A DNA stretch of 64,000 bases from an uncultured Mucilaginibacter sp. GTDB taxonomy: Bacteria; Bacteroidota; Bacteroidia; Sphingobacteriales; Sphingobacteriaceae. The notes below the pieces were generated by a model. It ran no database searches, was not told the origin of the DNA, and was given only the letters and a program-made list of their open reading frames with translations. Shown here piece by piece: positions 26,170-36,034 of the stretch; within the stretch, counting starts at the first letter, position 1; each line of letters opens with the position of its first letter. The DNA lies in assembly GCF_913773635.1 (NCBI RefSeq), contig NZ_CAJYGQ010000013.1, positions 124,001-188,000 on the forward strand, read 5' to 3'. Made by a program: the position numbers and the translations under genes.

Positions 26170-28890
26170 TTGAAATTCATCAGGTTTTTTTTTCTGTTTG
26201 CAAGTGTTTTGATAGTTAATGCAATAGCGGTTGCCCGGCATGGTAGCTGGCGTGAGCATGCTTTAACCGCCGACACTATCATGAAGCTTGACTCTGTTAA
26301 AGACAAGCGCTTACTACGTGTAAAAGACCGCAAAAACAACAAGCGATCTGCCGCTGCAGACACTACTAAAAAAAACACTCCTGCTGATACGACTAAAAAA
26401 AACAAAGGAGGTTTACAATCAGTTGTAAAATCTGTTGCTGATGACTCTACCTATACAGATGCTGACAAAAAAATCACTTATTTGTTTGGCAACGCCCGTG
26501 TTACTTACGAAGACTTTTCATTAGATGCCGATTTTATAAGGATTGACCAAAAGCAACATCTCATTTTTGCACGTGGTACACGCGATATGCGCACCGGCCG
26601 GTACATTAACCGCCCTATTGCTAAAAATGGCAATGAAAACCCACTAACTGCCGATTCTATTATCTACAACTTTAAAACAAAGAAAGCTTACTCCTATAAT
26701 ACATCAACCGAAAGCGATGGTAACTTTATTACCGGTGGGGAAGCCAAGAGGCTTAACGATACGGAGGTTGCCTACCACAATATTTTGTTCAGTACCTGTT
26801 CAATGCCATATCCGCATACGCACTTTGGCGTCGTGATCACTAAGGGTATTGGCGAAAAGAACCGTATAATTTCAGGTCCGGCATATTTGGAAATTGCAGG
26901 TGTGCCTCTGCCCATAGCTGTGCCGTTCGGCTTTTTTCCAAAACCCAACAGCAGGGCATCGGGCGTATTGTTGCCTTCGTTTGGTGAGGATGCCCGGTTA
27001 GGCTTCTTCCTGCGCAACTTTGGTTATTACTGGCCGGTAAATGATTATCTTGACCTTACCACCATGGCCAGCGTATACTCAAAAGGCTCGGTTGAAATTG
27101 GAACAACTGCACGCTACCTAAAGAGATACAAGTACACCGGTAGCATGGCCTTAAACTTTGGTTCGCACAACTATGGCGTTAAAGGCGACCCTTCAGTAAG
27201 AGACTATAACATACAATGGACGCACTCTCAGGATGCCAACGCCAACCCGGGTACAACGTTCAGTGCATCGGTTAATGCAGCAACGTCAAGCTACTATGCC
27301 AATAACCCTGCAACTACCAATTATAATATACAGCAATTAACGCAGGCCAGTTTACGGTCGTCAATATCATACGCCCGCACCTTTCAGGGAACACCTTTTA
27401 GTTTAAACGTAAGCTTAGGCCACAGCCAGGATATTGCTAACAAAACCGTAACGCTCGAGCTGCCTACCTTCAACTTCAATATGACATCGTTAAGCCCGTT
27501 TGATTCTAAAAACCGGGTGGGCGAGCAAAAATGGTATCAGCGCCTTACGGTGAGCTATACTATGCAGGGTACCAACAAAATAAACGCCGTGCCAGAGTCG
27601 CAGCTATTTACGCGCGAAACTCTTACACGCAGAATGCAGAACGGTATACAGCACCAAATTCCTATTGGTTTAAACCTTAACGTATTCAAATACTTTCAAT
27701 TTAACACCAGTGCCAATTATAACGAACGCTGGTATTTTCAAACTATCCGTAAGCGTTATCCGCGGGGCGCAATTGGCGACAATGAACAGCCGCTTGTTGA
27801 TACCGTTCAGGGATTTTCACGCGCCGGCGAGTATTCTCTAAACGGAGGCTTTTCAACCAAAGTTTATAACACGCTGCAATTTAAAGGCAACGGTGCTTTA
27901 CGTGCAATACGCCACGTAATGACACCCTCGCTAAGCTTCAACTACCGCCCCGACTTTGGCGATCCGGCTTACGGCTATTTTCGCAGGGCTGTAAGCGATG
28001 CTGTTGTACCCTACCCTGCAACATCACAATTGTATTCAATTTATGAAAGGGCAGTATACGGCGGGCCAAGCGCGGGCAAATTTGCCGGTATAAGCTTTGC
28101 GTTAGATAACACTATAGAAGCCAAAATGCGTGCACGCAGTACCGACACTTCCGGTGCGGACCGCAAAGTGTCATTACTACAGGGTTTGAGCTTAAATACA
28201 TCATACAACTTTGCCGTAGACTCGTTCAGACTTTCTCCTATTTCACTTAATGCTCACACGGCTTTATTTAATCAAAAGGTAAGCGTAAGTATGAACGGCA
28301 CACTTGACCCATACGTAACTGAAAGACGCGACTCGGTAAGTAACGGAGCGCTTGTACCCTACATACGCCGTATAGACCGGTACACTTTCCAAAACGGACG
28401 TTTCCCGGCACTTACTAATTTGTCGGCCTCGGTTAGTTTCAGCTTAAATTCGCAAAGTAACAAACCTAAGCCACCAACCGGTCAAACCCTGCAAAACATG
28501 ACGCCGCAACAGGCCCAGCAACTTGCCTTGCTTGACAGTGATCCAAGCCGTTACGTTGACTTTAACGTACCCTATAACGTAAGTGTAAATTTCAACTTTA
28601 ATTACAGCAATACCTACGTTCAAAAAACTACCTCAAGCACGGTTAGCTTAAACGGCGATGTAAACGTTTCGCCAAAATGGAAAGTACAGTATACTACAAA
28701 CTATGACTTTAAAGCAAAGCAGGTTGGTATTACACAGTTTTCTATCTATCGTGATTTGCACTGCTGGGATTTATCTTTCAGGTGGACACCTTTTGGTTTA
28801 TACAAATCATTCAGTGTTGACCTGCGTGTGAAAGCCTCAATTTTGCAAGACCTCAAACTTTCCAAGCGGAAAGATTATTACAACAATTAA
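26170..28890 (+). CDS. lptD: LptD-like LPS-assembly outer-membrane protein
   Basis: The 906-residue protein has a TTG start at 26170, needed to include the signal peptide (FFFLFASVLIVNAIA). A Lys/Thr-rich linker follows, then an OstA/LptA-like beta-jellyroll (about 90-230: DADFIRIDQKQHLIFARG) and a large C-terminal beta-barrel. The barrel contains the family-typical GVLLPSFGEDARLGFFLRNFGYYW stretch. With LptE it inserts LPS into the outer leaflet. It lies head-to-head with the amidase-mlaD pair and overlaps no gene; cinA follows one base after its stop, so both are likely translated from one mRNA. Confidence 0.88.
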   Translation: MKFIRFFFLFASVLIVNAIAVARHGSWREHALTADTIMKLDSVKDKRLLRVKDRKNNKRSAAADTTKKNTPADTTKKNKGGLQSVVKSVADDSTYTDADKKITYLFGNARVTYEDFSLDADFIRIDQKQHLIFARGTRDMRTGRYINRPIAKNGNENPLTADSIIYNFKTKKAYSYNTSTESDGNFITGGEAKRLNDTEVAYHNILFSTCSMPYPHTHFGVVITKGIGEKNRIISGPAYLEIAGVPLPIAVPFGFFPKPNSRASGVLLPSFGEDARLGFFLRNFGYYWPVNDYLDLTTMASVYSKGSVEIGTTARYLKRYKYTGSMALNFGSHNYGVKGDPSVRDYNIQWTHSQDANANPGTTFSASVNAATSSYYANNPATTNYNIQQLTQASLRSSISYARTFQGTPFSLNVSLGHSQDIANKTVTLELPTFNFNMTSLSPFDSKNRVGEQKWYQRLTVSYTMQGTNKINAVPESQLFTRETLTRRMQNGIQHQIPIGLNLNVFKYFQFNTSANYNERWYFQTIRKRYPRGAIGDNEQPLVDTVQGFSRAGEYSLNGGFSTKVYNTLQFKGNGALRAIRHVMTPSLSFNYRPDFGDPAYGYFRRAVSDAVVPYPATSQLYSIYERAVYGGPSAGKFAGISFALDNTIEAKMRARSTDTSGADRKVSLLQGLSLNTSYNFAVDSFRLSPISLNAHTALFNQKVSVSMNGTLDPYVTERRDSVSNGALVPYIRRIDRYTFQNGRFPALTNLSASVSFSLNSQSNKPKPPTGQTLQNMTPQQAQQLALLDSDPSRYVDFNVPYNVSVNFNFNYSNTYVQKTTSSTVSLNGDVNVSPKWKVQYTTNYDFKAKQVGITQFSIYRDLHCWDLSFRWTPFGLYKSFSVDLRVKASILQDLKLSKRKDYYNN

Positions 28891-28891
28891 T

Positions 28892-30148
28892 ATGCTTGCA
28901 GAAATAATTACCATCGGCGATGAGATTCTCATAGGCCAAATTGTTGATACCAATTCGGCCTGGATGGCACAGGCGCTGAACGCCATAGGGGTAAGAATCA
29001 AACAAATTTCATCGGTAAGTGATGACCGCAATCACATACTCAATGCACTTAACGAGGCGCAACAACGTGCCGATATTATAGTGATTACCGGCGGACTTGG
29101 CCCCACCAAAGACGATATCACCAAAAAAACACTGGCCGATTATTTTGGCGTTGACATGGTAACCGATGAGGAAGCCTTGCAAAATGTGATACGCATATTT
29201 GCCAAATATAATCGCCCGTTACTTGAGGTAAACCGGCAACAAGCTATGGTACCGGCTAATTGCAAGGTGTTGAACAACCATAACGGCACTGCACCCGGTA
29301 TGTGGTTTGAGCATAACGGAAAGATTATAGTATCAATGCCAGGCGTGCCTCATGAAATGATGTACATGGTAGAACATCAGGTAATACCAAAACTCAAGCA
29401 AACATTTAAACTGCCCTTTATTATACATAAAACGTTGCTCACCGTAGGCGAAGGCGAATCATTTTTAGCTGAACGCATTGCCGATATTGAGGATAGCCTG
29501 CCACCGTACATTAAGCTAGCTTATTTACCTAAGCTTGGTCAGGTACGTTTAAGGTTAAGCGGTTACGCAGAAAACGAGCAATCACTCCAAAGCGAAATAG
29601 ATGCCTTTGCAGCAAAGCTAACAGAAAGATTGGGTAACATAATTGCCGCTGCCGACGATATTCCGTTAGAGAAAGCACTCATGAACCGCCTGGAGCAACA
29701 GGGTCAAACTGTATCAGTAGCCGAAAGCTGTACAGGAGGATACCTGTCTCACCTATTCACACAGCACTCAGGCTCCTCGGCCACATTTTTGGGTGGTGCA
29801 GTATCATACTCCAATGAGTTGAAGCAGGAAATACTTGGTGTTAGCGCGCAAACGTTAGCCGCATATGGAGCTGTAAGTGAGCAAACTGCTACAGAAATGG
29901 TGCAGGGTGCGCTTTCAAAATTCAAATCGGACTTTGCCATAGCTATAACCGGTATTGCCGGACCAACCGGAGGCACTGATGATAAGCCTGTTGGCACCGT
30001 TTGGATTGGTGTAGCCGGATTAGGTGAGTGCGTGGTGCGTAAGTTTCAATTCGGTAACAAGCGCCAGCAAAACATAGAGCGTGCGGCCATTAGTGCCCTG
30101 GGTATGCTTAATACTTTGCTTACGGCCCATAAAACTGAAGATAAATAA
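28892..30148 (+). CDS. cinA: CinA-family nicotinamide-nucleotide amidohydrolase
   Basis: The 418-residue protein has an N-terminal COG1058 / MoCF-like domain (EIITIGDEILIGQIVDTN, VITGGLGPTKDD) that in CinA hydrolyses ADP-ribose. Its C-terminal PncC domain (SVAESCTGGYLSHLFTQHSGSS, AITGIAGPTGGT) deamidates NMN to nicotinic acid mononucleotide, recycling pyridine nucleotides. Both domains look complete. It starts one base after lptD ends. Confidence 0.95.
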   Translation: MLAEIITIGDEILIGQIVDTNSAWMAQALNAIGVRIKQISSVSDDRNHILNALNEAQQRADIIVITGGLGPTKDDITKKTLADYFGVDMVTDEEALQNVIRIFAKYNRPLLEVNRQQAMVPANCKVLNNHNGTAPGMWFEHNGKIIVSMPGVPHEMMYMVEHQVIPKLKQTFKLPFIIHKTLLTVGEGESFLAERIADIEDSLPPYIKLAYLPKLGQVRLRLSGYAENEQSLQSEIDAFAAKLTERLGNIIAAADDIPLEKALMNRLEQQGQTVSVAESCTGGYLSHLFTQHSGSSATFLGGAVSYSNELKQEILGVSAQTLAAYGAVSEQTATEMVQGALSKFKSDFAIAITGIAGPTGGTDDKPVGTVWIGVAGLGECVVRKFQFGNKRQQNIERAAISALGMLNTLLTAHKTEDK

Positions 30149-30184
30149 GTATTTTAGCCGCCGATCAATTGTTAATGTTAAGAT

Positions 30185-31600
30185 ATGGCTAAATACCAGC
30201 TGCTACTGCCAAAAATGGGCGAAAGTGTTGCCGAAGCAACAGTAATCAACTGGCTTAAAAATCCGGGAGACAAAGTTGAGGCGGATGATACTGTAGTTGA
30301 AATTGCTACCGATAAAGTTGACTCTGAAGTTCCTTCACCTGTTAGCGGCACATTGGTTGAACACTTGTTTAAAAAGAACGAGATAGCGCAGGTTGGTGAT
30401 GTGATTGCCATAATTGAAATTGATGGTGAAGCAGATGAACCTGTTTACAAAGAGGAAACTATAGAGGTAACTGAATCTGCTCCTGAGCAACCAACTGCTT
30501 CACAACAAGCCGTAGCAGATGAGGAAATGCCTGTTATTAATTCCGAACTACCTACAGAACCAGAATTAACTGAGAACATACCGGGTTTAGAGCAATTACC
30601 TAAATTCGATACGCAACCAAATCAGGTAGTGCAATCGGGCGGCTTAAAATTTTATTCGCCGCTTGTACGTAACATAGCTACTCAAGAGGGCATCACTCAG
30701 CAGGAACTGGATAGCATTCCGGGCACGGGAGCTGATGGAAGGGTAACCAAAGATGATCTTATGGCATTTCTTGAAACCCGCAGCACAGTTGCGGCTAAAG
30801 AAGAAGTGCGTGAAGTTACAAAAACAGCTACCGCTACGGTAAAATTACCGCCGCCACCTTTAACGCCAAATCCTGCTTACCGTTCTTCTGCCGGTGATGA
30901 AATCATAGAGATGGATAGAATGCGTCAGCTCATATCCAATCATATGACATCGAGCATTCAGACTTCAGCACACGTAACATCTTTTGTTGAAGCCGATGTT
31001 ACCAACCTGGTTTACTGGCGCGAAAAAAACAAAGCTAAATTCGAGGCTCGGGAAGGCGAAAAAATAACCTTCACTCCTATATTTATTGAAGCTGTTGCCC
31101 GCGCCATTGTTGATATGCCGATGATCAACGTATCAGTAAATGGTACGCAGATTATTAAAAAGAAAGATATCAATATTGGTATGGCCACTGCCCTGCCCAA
31201 CGGTAATTTAATTGTACCTGTTATACGCCGTGCCGATGGTTTAAATTTAACCGGCTTAGTAAAAACCGTTAATGATTTGGCTGGCCGGGCTCGTAACAAC
31301 AAACTCCGCCCTGATGATGCTGCCGACGGTACCTTTACCGTAACCAACATTGGCATGTTTGGAAATATCATGGGCACTCCAATTATCAATCAGCCCCAGG
31401 TAGCCATACTTGCTATAGGTACCATAAAAAAGAAGCCAGCGGTATTGGAAACACCAACTGGTGATGTCATCGCTATACGTCATATGATGTACTTGTCGCT
31501 ATCCTATGATCATCGTGTAGTTGACGGTTCGTTAGGAGGATCATTTGTAAAGCGTGTAGCTGATTATTTGGAAAATTGGGATATGAACAGGGAGGTTTAG
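30185..31600 (+). CDS. 2-oxoacid dehydrogenase E2 component (lipoyl acyltransferase)
   Basis: The 471-residue protein has one lipoyl domain (lipoyl-Lys at residue 44 in EIATDKVDSEV) and a Glu/Pro-rich linker. A peripheral-subunit-binding domain follows (about 155-195: VRNIATQEGITQQELDSIPG). The catalytic domain ends in SLSYDHRVVDGS with the active-site His and Asp. It transfers acyl groups from lipoamide to CoA. The family is that of branched-chain/2-oxoglutarate E2; which oxoacid is used cannot be read because E1 and E3 are not adjacent. Confidence 0.93.
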   Translation: MAKYQLLLPKMGESVAEATVINWLKNPGDKVEADDTVVEIATDKVDSEVPSPVSGTLVEHLFKKNEIAQVGDVIAIIEIDGEADEPVYKEETIEVTESAPEQPTASQQAVADEEMPVINSELPTEPELTENIPGLEQLPKFDTQPNQVVQSGGLKFYSPLVRNIATQEGITQQELDSIPGTGADGRVTKDDLMAFLETRSTVAAKEEVREVTKTATATVKLPPPPLTPNPAYRSSAGDEIIEMDRMRQLISNHMTSSIQTSAHVTSFVEADVTNLVYWREKNKAKFEAREGEKITFTPIFIEAVARAIVDMPMINVSVNGTQIIKKKDINIGMATALPNGNLIVPVIRRADGLNLTGLVKTVNDLAGRARNNKLRPDDAADGTFTVTNIGMFGNIMGTPIINQPQVAILAIGTIKKKPAVLETPTGDVIAIRHMMYLSLSYDHRVVDGSLGGSFVKRVADYLENWDMNREV

Positions 31601-31667
31601 GTTAGTAGGAAGTTAGTATCCATTTAAAGAAGGGTTGATACTCCAATACAGCTTATACCATAGAGAT

Positions 31668-31701
31668 TGTTACTTTTTGTCTTGAAACAAAAAGTAACAA
31701 A
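31668..31701. repeat. GTTACTTTTTGT hairpin
   Basis: GTTACTTTTTGT and ACAAAAAGTAAC form a perfect 12-bp inverted repeat around a 5-nt loop. It resembles the hairpins in the elements at 10062 and 47972 and lies in the convergent gap between the E2 gene and rnz, so it could double as a weak terminator. CTTGG words (31730-31752) follow. Confidence 0.6.
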
Positions 31702-31754
31702 AGAGCTTTTAAAACTTACCTTTGCACCTTTTCTCTTGGTTCTTGACTTTATTC

Positions 31755-32681
31755 TTATGCCAAGTCCTCTCCTACTTCAAACGTGCTGCCTTCAATAGCC
31801 AGCTCGGTGGCCGGAAATACACCACGCGCCTCATCCAGTAAATCGGTTAAGCTTTTGTAACGTGCCGAAAAATGGCCGATAAGAAGATTTTTAGCGCCGG
31901 TTTGTAATGCAACCTGCCCGGCCTGCCAAGCTGTTGTATGGAAGGTTTTGTTTGCACGATCGAGCATATTATGTAAGAATGTCGCTTCGTGATACAACAG
32001 ATCAGCATTTTGTATCTGCTCAAAGTAACGCTCGTTGTAAATGGTGTCTGAGCAATAGGCGTAGCATTTGGGCTGGTCTGAATCAACCGTTAATTCATGG
32101 TTGCGATAAAGCTTTCCATCCGGAGCTCGGTAGTCTTCCCCACGTTTGAGTAATGGAAAATGTTCAACGGGAATATTAAGGGCTTCAGCCTTTTCCTTAA
32201 TAATTTTACGCAGTCGCTTTTTTTGCCTGAACAGGAATCCGGTAGTAGCAATACGATGGTCGAGCGGTATTGTCTCTACTGTTATGTCCTGATTATCCAA
32301 AATAACTTGGGGCTGCAAGGCATCTGTTGCAACAAATTCAATGTTATAGTTTAATACCGTTTCAGAGTACTTGAACTGAAGATTGATGATTTCGAGCAAC
32401 GGCGCAGGACCATACAATTTCAACGGCTTTACACGCCCGTTTAAATGCATGGATGATACTAAACCAATAAGTCCTAAGTAGTGGTCGCCGTGAAGATGGC
32501 TGATGAATATATGATCAATACGGCTGGCTTTAATCTCAAACCTCAGCATTTGCTGCTGTGTGCCTTCGCCGCAATCTATCAGGTACAGGCGCTCATTAAC
32601 ATTGAGCACCTGTGCCGTAGGATTTCTGTTAAAAATAGGTGTTGCTGAACTGCTTCCAAGTATGGTTACCTCAAACTTCAT
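31755..32681 (-). CDS. rnz: Ribonuclease Z
   Basis: The 308-residue metallo-beta-lactamase fold has the HLHGDH zinc motif (62-67). Further ligands lie in YCSDT, HEATF and IGHFSARY. It matures the 3' ends of tRNAs, relevant here because none of the tRNA genes in the window encodes CCA. It is the last gene of the phoH-purC-STAS-rnz run, 22 bp after the STAS gene. Confidence 0.95.
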   Translation of the reverse strand: MKFEVTILGSSSATPIFNRNPTAQVLNVNERLYLIDCGEGTQQQMLRFEIKASRIDHIFISHLHGDHYLGLIGLVSSMHLNGRVKPLKLYGPAPLLEIINLQFKYSETVLNYNIEFVATDALQPQVILDNQDITVETIPLDHRIATTGFLFRQKKRLRKIIKEKAEALNIPVEHFPLLKRGEDYRAPDGKLYRNHELTVDSDQPKCYAYCSDTIYNERYFEQIQNADLLYHEATFLHNMLDRANKTFHTTAWQAGQVALQTGAKNLLIGHFSARYKSLTDLLDEARGVFPATELAIEGSTFEVGEDLA

Positions 32682-32703
32682 AATAGGTAAACATACTAAA
32701 GAG

Positions 32704-33081
32704 CTATTTTGCTTCCTTTTTCAATTCTTTTTCTATCTCTTCCATGAATACATGGTCAATAGCCTCTTCAACGGTAGGTACAATGGTTAAAACATTGTCT
32801 AATTGTGATATACTTATTAAACGTGCAACCGCATCATTTAAGCAGGTAAGTATAAAACTACCTTCAGCATTTTTACAAAGACGGTGACCAACCAGCAGGC
32901 TGCTTAAACCCGAAGAATCGGCAAATTTTACCTGGCAAAGATCTAATATTATATTACGTTGACCCTCGGTATTTATAAGGATCAGTTCAGACTTAAGTTG
33001 AGGTGTAATCAATGAATTCAGCTTTGACTCGTTCAGCTTAATCAAGACATACTTCTCATGCTTATCAACAGTGAATTTCAT
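32704..33081 (-). CDS. STAS-domain protein (anti-sigma factor antagonist type)
   Basis: The 125-residue protein is a single STAS domain with the regulatory motif FADSSGLSSLL (D55-S-S-G58), where phosphorylation by a partner-switching kinase normally occurs. A C-terminal Lys/Glu helix follows. No anti-sigma kinase or phosphatase is encoded nearby, so its partner is elsewhere. It sits between purC and rnz, 22 and 51 bp from each. Confidence 0.9.
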   Translation of the reverse strand: MKFTVDKHEKYVLIKLNESKLNSLITPQLKSELILINTEGQRNIILDLCQVKFADSSGLSSLLVGHRLCKNAEGSFILTCLNDAVARLISISQLDNVLTIVPTVEEAIDHVFMEEIEKELKKEAK

Positions 33082-33132
33082 GTTAAAAGAATTATAGGGA
33101 TAAAGATATAATTTATTTACGTATAAATAAAA

Positions 33133-34077
33133 CTACAAAGAATCGAGCGAAAGGTTCACAGCGTCTTCCACACGCTTAAGCACCTCGCCATTTGCAGGTT
33201 TTACAAAAGTTTTTCCGGTTATCTGTTCGTATAGTTCAATATAGCGTTCTGATATAGACGTTACAATTTCAGGAGTCATTTCAGGTACTGATTGCCCCTC
33301 CTTGCCTTGAAAGCCATTTTCAATCAACCATTTTCTAACAAACTCTTTACTCAGTTGTTTTTGCGGCTCATTGGTTGCCTGTCGCTCCGCATAACCATCG
33401 CTGTAAAAGTAACGGGATGAATCAGGCGTGTGAATTTCGTCTATCAGGTAAATTTTGCCATCCGCTTTACCAAATTCGTATTTGGTATCCACCAAAATCA
33501 GTCCGCGCTCGGCAGCTATTTGTGTTCCACGGGCGTATAAGGCGCGGGTGTACTGCTCTAGTTGTAAGTAGTCTTCTTCGCTTACAATACCTTTAGCAAG
33601 TATATCCTCGCGTGAAATATCTTCATCATGACCTACTGATGCCTTGGTAGTTGGCGTAATAATTGGTTCGGGCAGTTTATCGTTTTCTTTTAAACCCTCA
33701 GGTAAAGCAACACCGCATAAGGTGCGTTTTCCGGCAGCGTATTCACGGGCGGCATGACCAGCTAAGTAACCGCGAATTACCATCTCTACCTTAAAAGGCT
33801 CACACATACGGCCAATGGTAACACTTGGGTCAGGCACTGTAACTACCCAGTTAGGTACAATATCTGCAGTAGCTTCCAAAAAAGTTGCCGCTATTTGGTT
33901 TAGTACTTGTCCTTTGTAAGGTATAGCTTCGGGTAGTACCACATCAAAAGCCGATATACGATCAGATACTACCATTACCAGGTACTTATCTTGAATGGTA
34001 TATACATCGCGTACTTTACCTTTATAAAAAGCCGTTTGGCCCGGAAAATTAAAATGTGTTTGTTTTATTGCTTCCAT
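33133..34077 (-). CDS. purC: Phosphoribosylaminoimidazole-succinocarboxamide synthase
   Basis: The 314-residue ATP-dependent ligase joins aspartate to CAIR in de novo purine synthesis. Family signatures are visible: GKVRDVY near the N-terminus, [36 protein letters not shown] and [10 protein letters not shown] with [14 protein letters not shown]. The length suits the longer bacterial/yeast-type PurC. It lies between phoH and the STAS gene. Confidence 0.97.
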   Translation of the reverse strand: MEAIKQTHFNFPGQTAFYKGKVRDVYTIQDKYLVMVVSDRISAFDVVLPEAIPYKGQVLNQIAATFLEATADIVPNWVVTVPDPSVTIGRMCEPFKVEMVIRGYLAGHAAREYAAGKRTLCGVALPEGLKENDKLPEPIITPTTKASVGHDEDISREDILAKGIVSEEDYLQLEQYTRALYARGTQIAAERGLILVDTKYEFGKADGKIYLIDEIHTPDSSRYFYSDGYAERQATNEPQKQLSKEFVRKWLIENGFQGKEGQSVPEMTPEIVTSISERYIELYEQITGKTFVKPANGEVLKRVEDAVNLSLDSL

Positions 34078-34079
34078 TC

Positions 34080-34178
34080 TTTTAGTTCATAGATGATGGT
34101 TCATAGTTCATAGTAGTAAATGCAAAACTACTCTTTTGCCATGAACCATAAACTATAAACCAACAAAGCTCTCGGCTT
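34080..34178. repeat. GGTTCATAG-type intergenic hairpin repeat
   Basis: GATGGTTCATAGTTCATAG and GCCATGAACCATAAACTAT are imperfect inverted repeats within the phoH-purC gap. Similar word-rich elements lie at 38427-38540 and 41727-41841, always between same-strand genes. Confidence 0.6.
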
Positions 34179-35141
34179 TTACTGTATATCCCCGTAAGCT
34201 TCCAAAATACGTTTTACCAGTTTGTGGCGAACAACGTCTTCCCCAGTAAGATAAATAATATCAATACCTTTAATATCTGTTAAAATACGCAGTGCCGTAT
34301 ATAAGCCCGATTGCTGTTTTTTTGGTAAATCTATTTGGGTAACGTCGCCCGTCACAATAAACTTAGCCGATGGGCCCATACGGGTTAAAAACATTTTAAG
34401 CTGCATATCGGTGGCATTTTGCGCCTCATCCAATATCACAAAGCAATTATCAAGCGTACGGCCGCGCATAAAGGCCAGCGGTGCAATCTCAATGGTGCGG
34501 TTCTCTAAATAGGTCTTTAATTTTTCAGGCGGAATCATGTCGTCCAGCGCATCATATAGCGGGCGCAGGTAAGGATCAATCTTTTCTTTCAGGTCGCCGG
34601 GTAAAAAGCCAAGGTTTTCTCCTGCTTCAACCGCGGGGCGCGTAAGAATAATACGCTTGATTTCTTTATTTTTTAGTGCCCTTACCGCTAAAGCTACGGC
34701 AGTATATGTTTTACCTGTGCCGGCCGGGCCAATAGCAAACATAATGTCACTTTTGGTAATACTGTCAACCATGCGGCGCTGGTTAGCCGTACGGGCTTTA
34801 ACCATAATACCGTTATGACCGAAAACAATTACCTCACCGGTACTGCCCGGCTTTTCGTTTTGACCGTCGGCGGGTTTAACTTCCAAATTTTTAGCGCCAA
34901 GTATGCGCTCAAGATCGGTAATACTCAGGTTGTCAAATTTTTCAACATGCTGCAACAGGTACCCAAATTTTTCATTGAAAAGGGACAGTTCCTGCTCATC
35001 ACCCAAAACTTTTACCTCACTGCCTCGTGCAACTATCTTTAGCTTAGGGTATTGCTTTTTAATGATTTCAAAATGATCATTATTAGGCCCCCACAACACG
35101 GCAGGATTAATGTGTTCAATTGATATTTTAAGTTCGTTCAA
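34179..35141 (-). CDS. phoH: PhoH-family ATPase
   Basis: The protein is about 320 residues. An N-terminal KH-like region (KISIEHINPAVLWG) precedes the PhoH NTPase with Walker A GPAGTGKTYTAV and Walker B FVILDEAQNATDMQ. Bacterial PhoH proteins are linked to RNA metabolism and helicase-like ATP hydrolysis. I place the start at TTG 35141 (LNELKISIE), because that gives the usual family length. An ATG at 35237 would add 32 residues without family-like sequence and would leave only 8 bp to the divergent SAM hydrolase. It is followed by purC. Confidence 0.88.
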   Translation of the reverse strand: MNELKISIEHINPAVLWGPNNDHFEIIKKQYPKLKIVARGSEVKVLGDEQELSLFNEKFGYLLQHVEKFDNLSITDLERILGAKNLEVKPADGQNEKPGSTGEVIVFGHNGIMVKARTANQRRMVDSITKSDIMFAIGPAGTGKTYTAVALAVRALKNKEIKRIILTRPAVEAGENLGFLPGDLKEKIDPYLRPLYDALDDMIPPEKLKTYLENRTIEIAPLAFMRGRTLDNCFVILDEAQNATDMQLKMFLTRMGPSAKFIVTGDVTQIDLPKKQQSGLYTALRILTDIKGIDIIYLTGEDVVRHKLVKRILEAYGDIQ

Positions 35142-35245
35142 CAGAAATGAATTTTGTAGTTGCTGATTCGTTATGGTTAAATTTTTTGAATATTTGCACC
35201 TTGTTAATGCTTTTACAAGATTAGCAATAAATCTCATAAATACGA

Positions 35246-36022
35246 ATGGCAATAATTACTTTAACAACTGACCTTGGCGATAAAGATATTTATCAGGCCG
35301 CGCTTAAAGGCAGTATTTTAAAGATATTGCCTGCCGTTACCATTGTTGATATTACGCATACTGTAGCCGCCTTTAATATTCAACAGGCGGGCTTTATTTT
35401 AAAGAACAGTTTCCATTACTTCCCTCCAGAAACGGTGCATTTAATTGGTATTGACACCGTGTTTAACGATGATACCAAGTTTTTAGCTGTTAAATACCAA
35501 AACCACTACTTTGTAGGAGCAGATAACGGCATCTTCTCGCTTATTTTTGATGATGAGCCTGAGGAGATTATGGAGATTAACATTTTGCAGGATTTAAAGT
35601 TTTTGCACTTCCCGCTGGCCGATATTTTTGTGAAGGCTGCCTGCCACCTTGCCGAAGGCAAGCCTATTGAAGATATTGGCGTGCCGGTTATGGGTGTTGA
35701 ACGCAAAACCACCCTGCAACCTGCCGTAGAACGTAACCAAATACGCGGGATGGTAATTTATATTGACTCATTCCAAAACGTTATTACCAATATCACTAAA
35801 GACTTTTTTAACCGCGTGCAGGAAGGCAGGCGTTTCGTGCTCTACTTTAAACGCAACGAAACAATTACCCACCTCAGCTGGCATTACAATGAGGTTCCGG
35901 AAGGCGAAAAACTATGCCTGTTTGGCATAAGCGACCATTTGGAAATTGCCATAAATAAAGGCAATGCAGCCGGCTTACTTGGCCTTAACCTGGGCGACAG
36001 CGTAATTATAGATTTTCAGTAA
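35246..36022 (+). CDS. SAM hydrolase / hydroxide adenosyltransferase (DUF62 family)
   Basis: The 258-residue protein begins ITLTTDLGDKDIYQAALKG, the signature of the SAM-dependent chlorinase/fluorinase-like DUF62 family. Most members hydrolyse SAM to adenosine and methionine. FVGADNGIFSL and the Gly-rich C-terminus (GNAAGLLGLNLGDSV) are present. There is no sign of a halogenase context. It is divergent from phoH. Confidence 0.92.
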   Translation: MAIITLTTDLGDKDIYQAALKGSILKILPAVTIVDITHTVAAFNIQQAGFILKNSFHYFPPETVHLIGIDTVFNDDTKFLAVKYQNHYFVGADNGIFSLIFDDEPEEIMEINILQDLKFLHFPLADIFVKAACHLAEGKPIEDIGVPVMGVERKTTLQPAVERNQIRGMVIYIDSFQNVITNITKDFFNRVQEGRRFVLYFKRNETITHLSWHYNEVPEGEKLCLFGISDHLEIAINKGNAAGLLGLNLGDSVIIDFQ

Positions 36023-36034
36023 CTTGCCAGCCTC

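Noticed and set aside
35246..36022. SAM-dependent halogenase
   Set aside because: The family shares the fold, but there is no halogenase gene neighbourhood and most members are SAM hydrolases.
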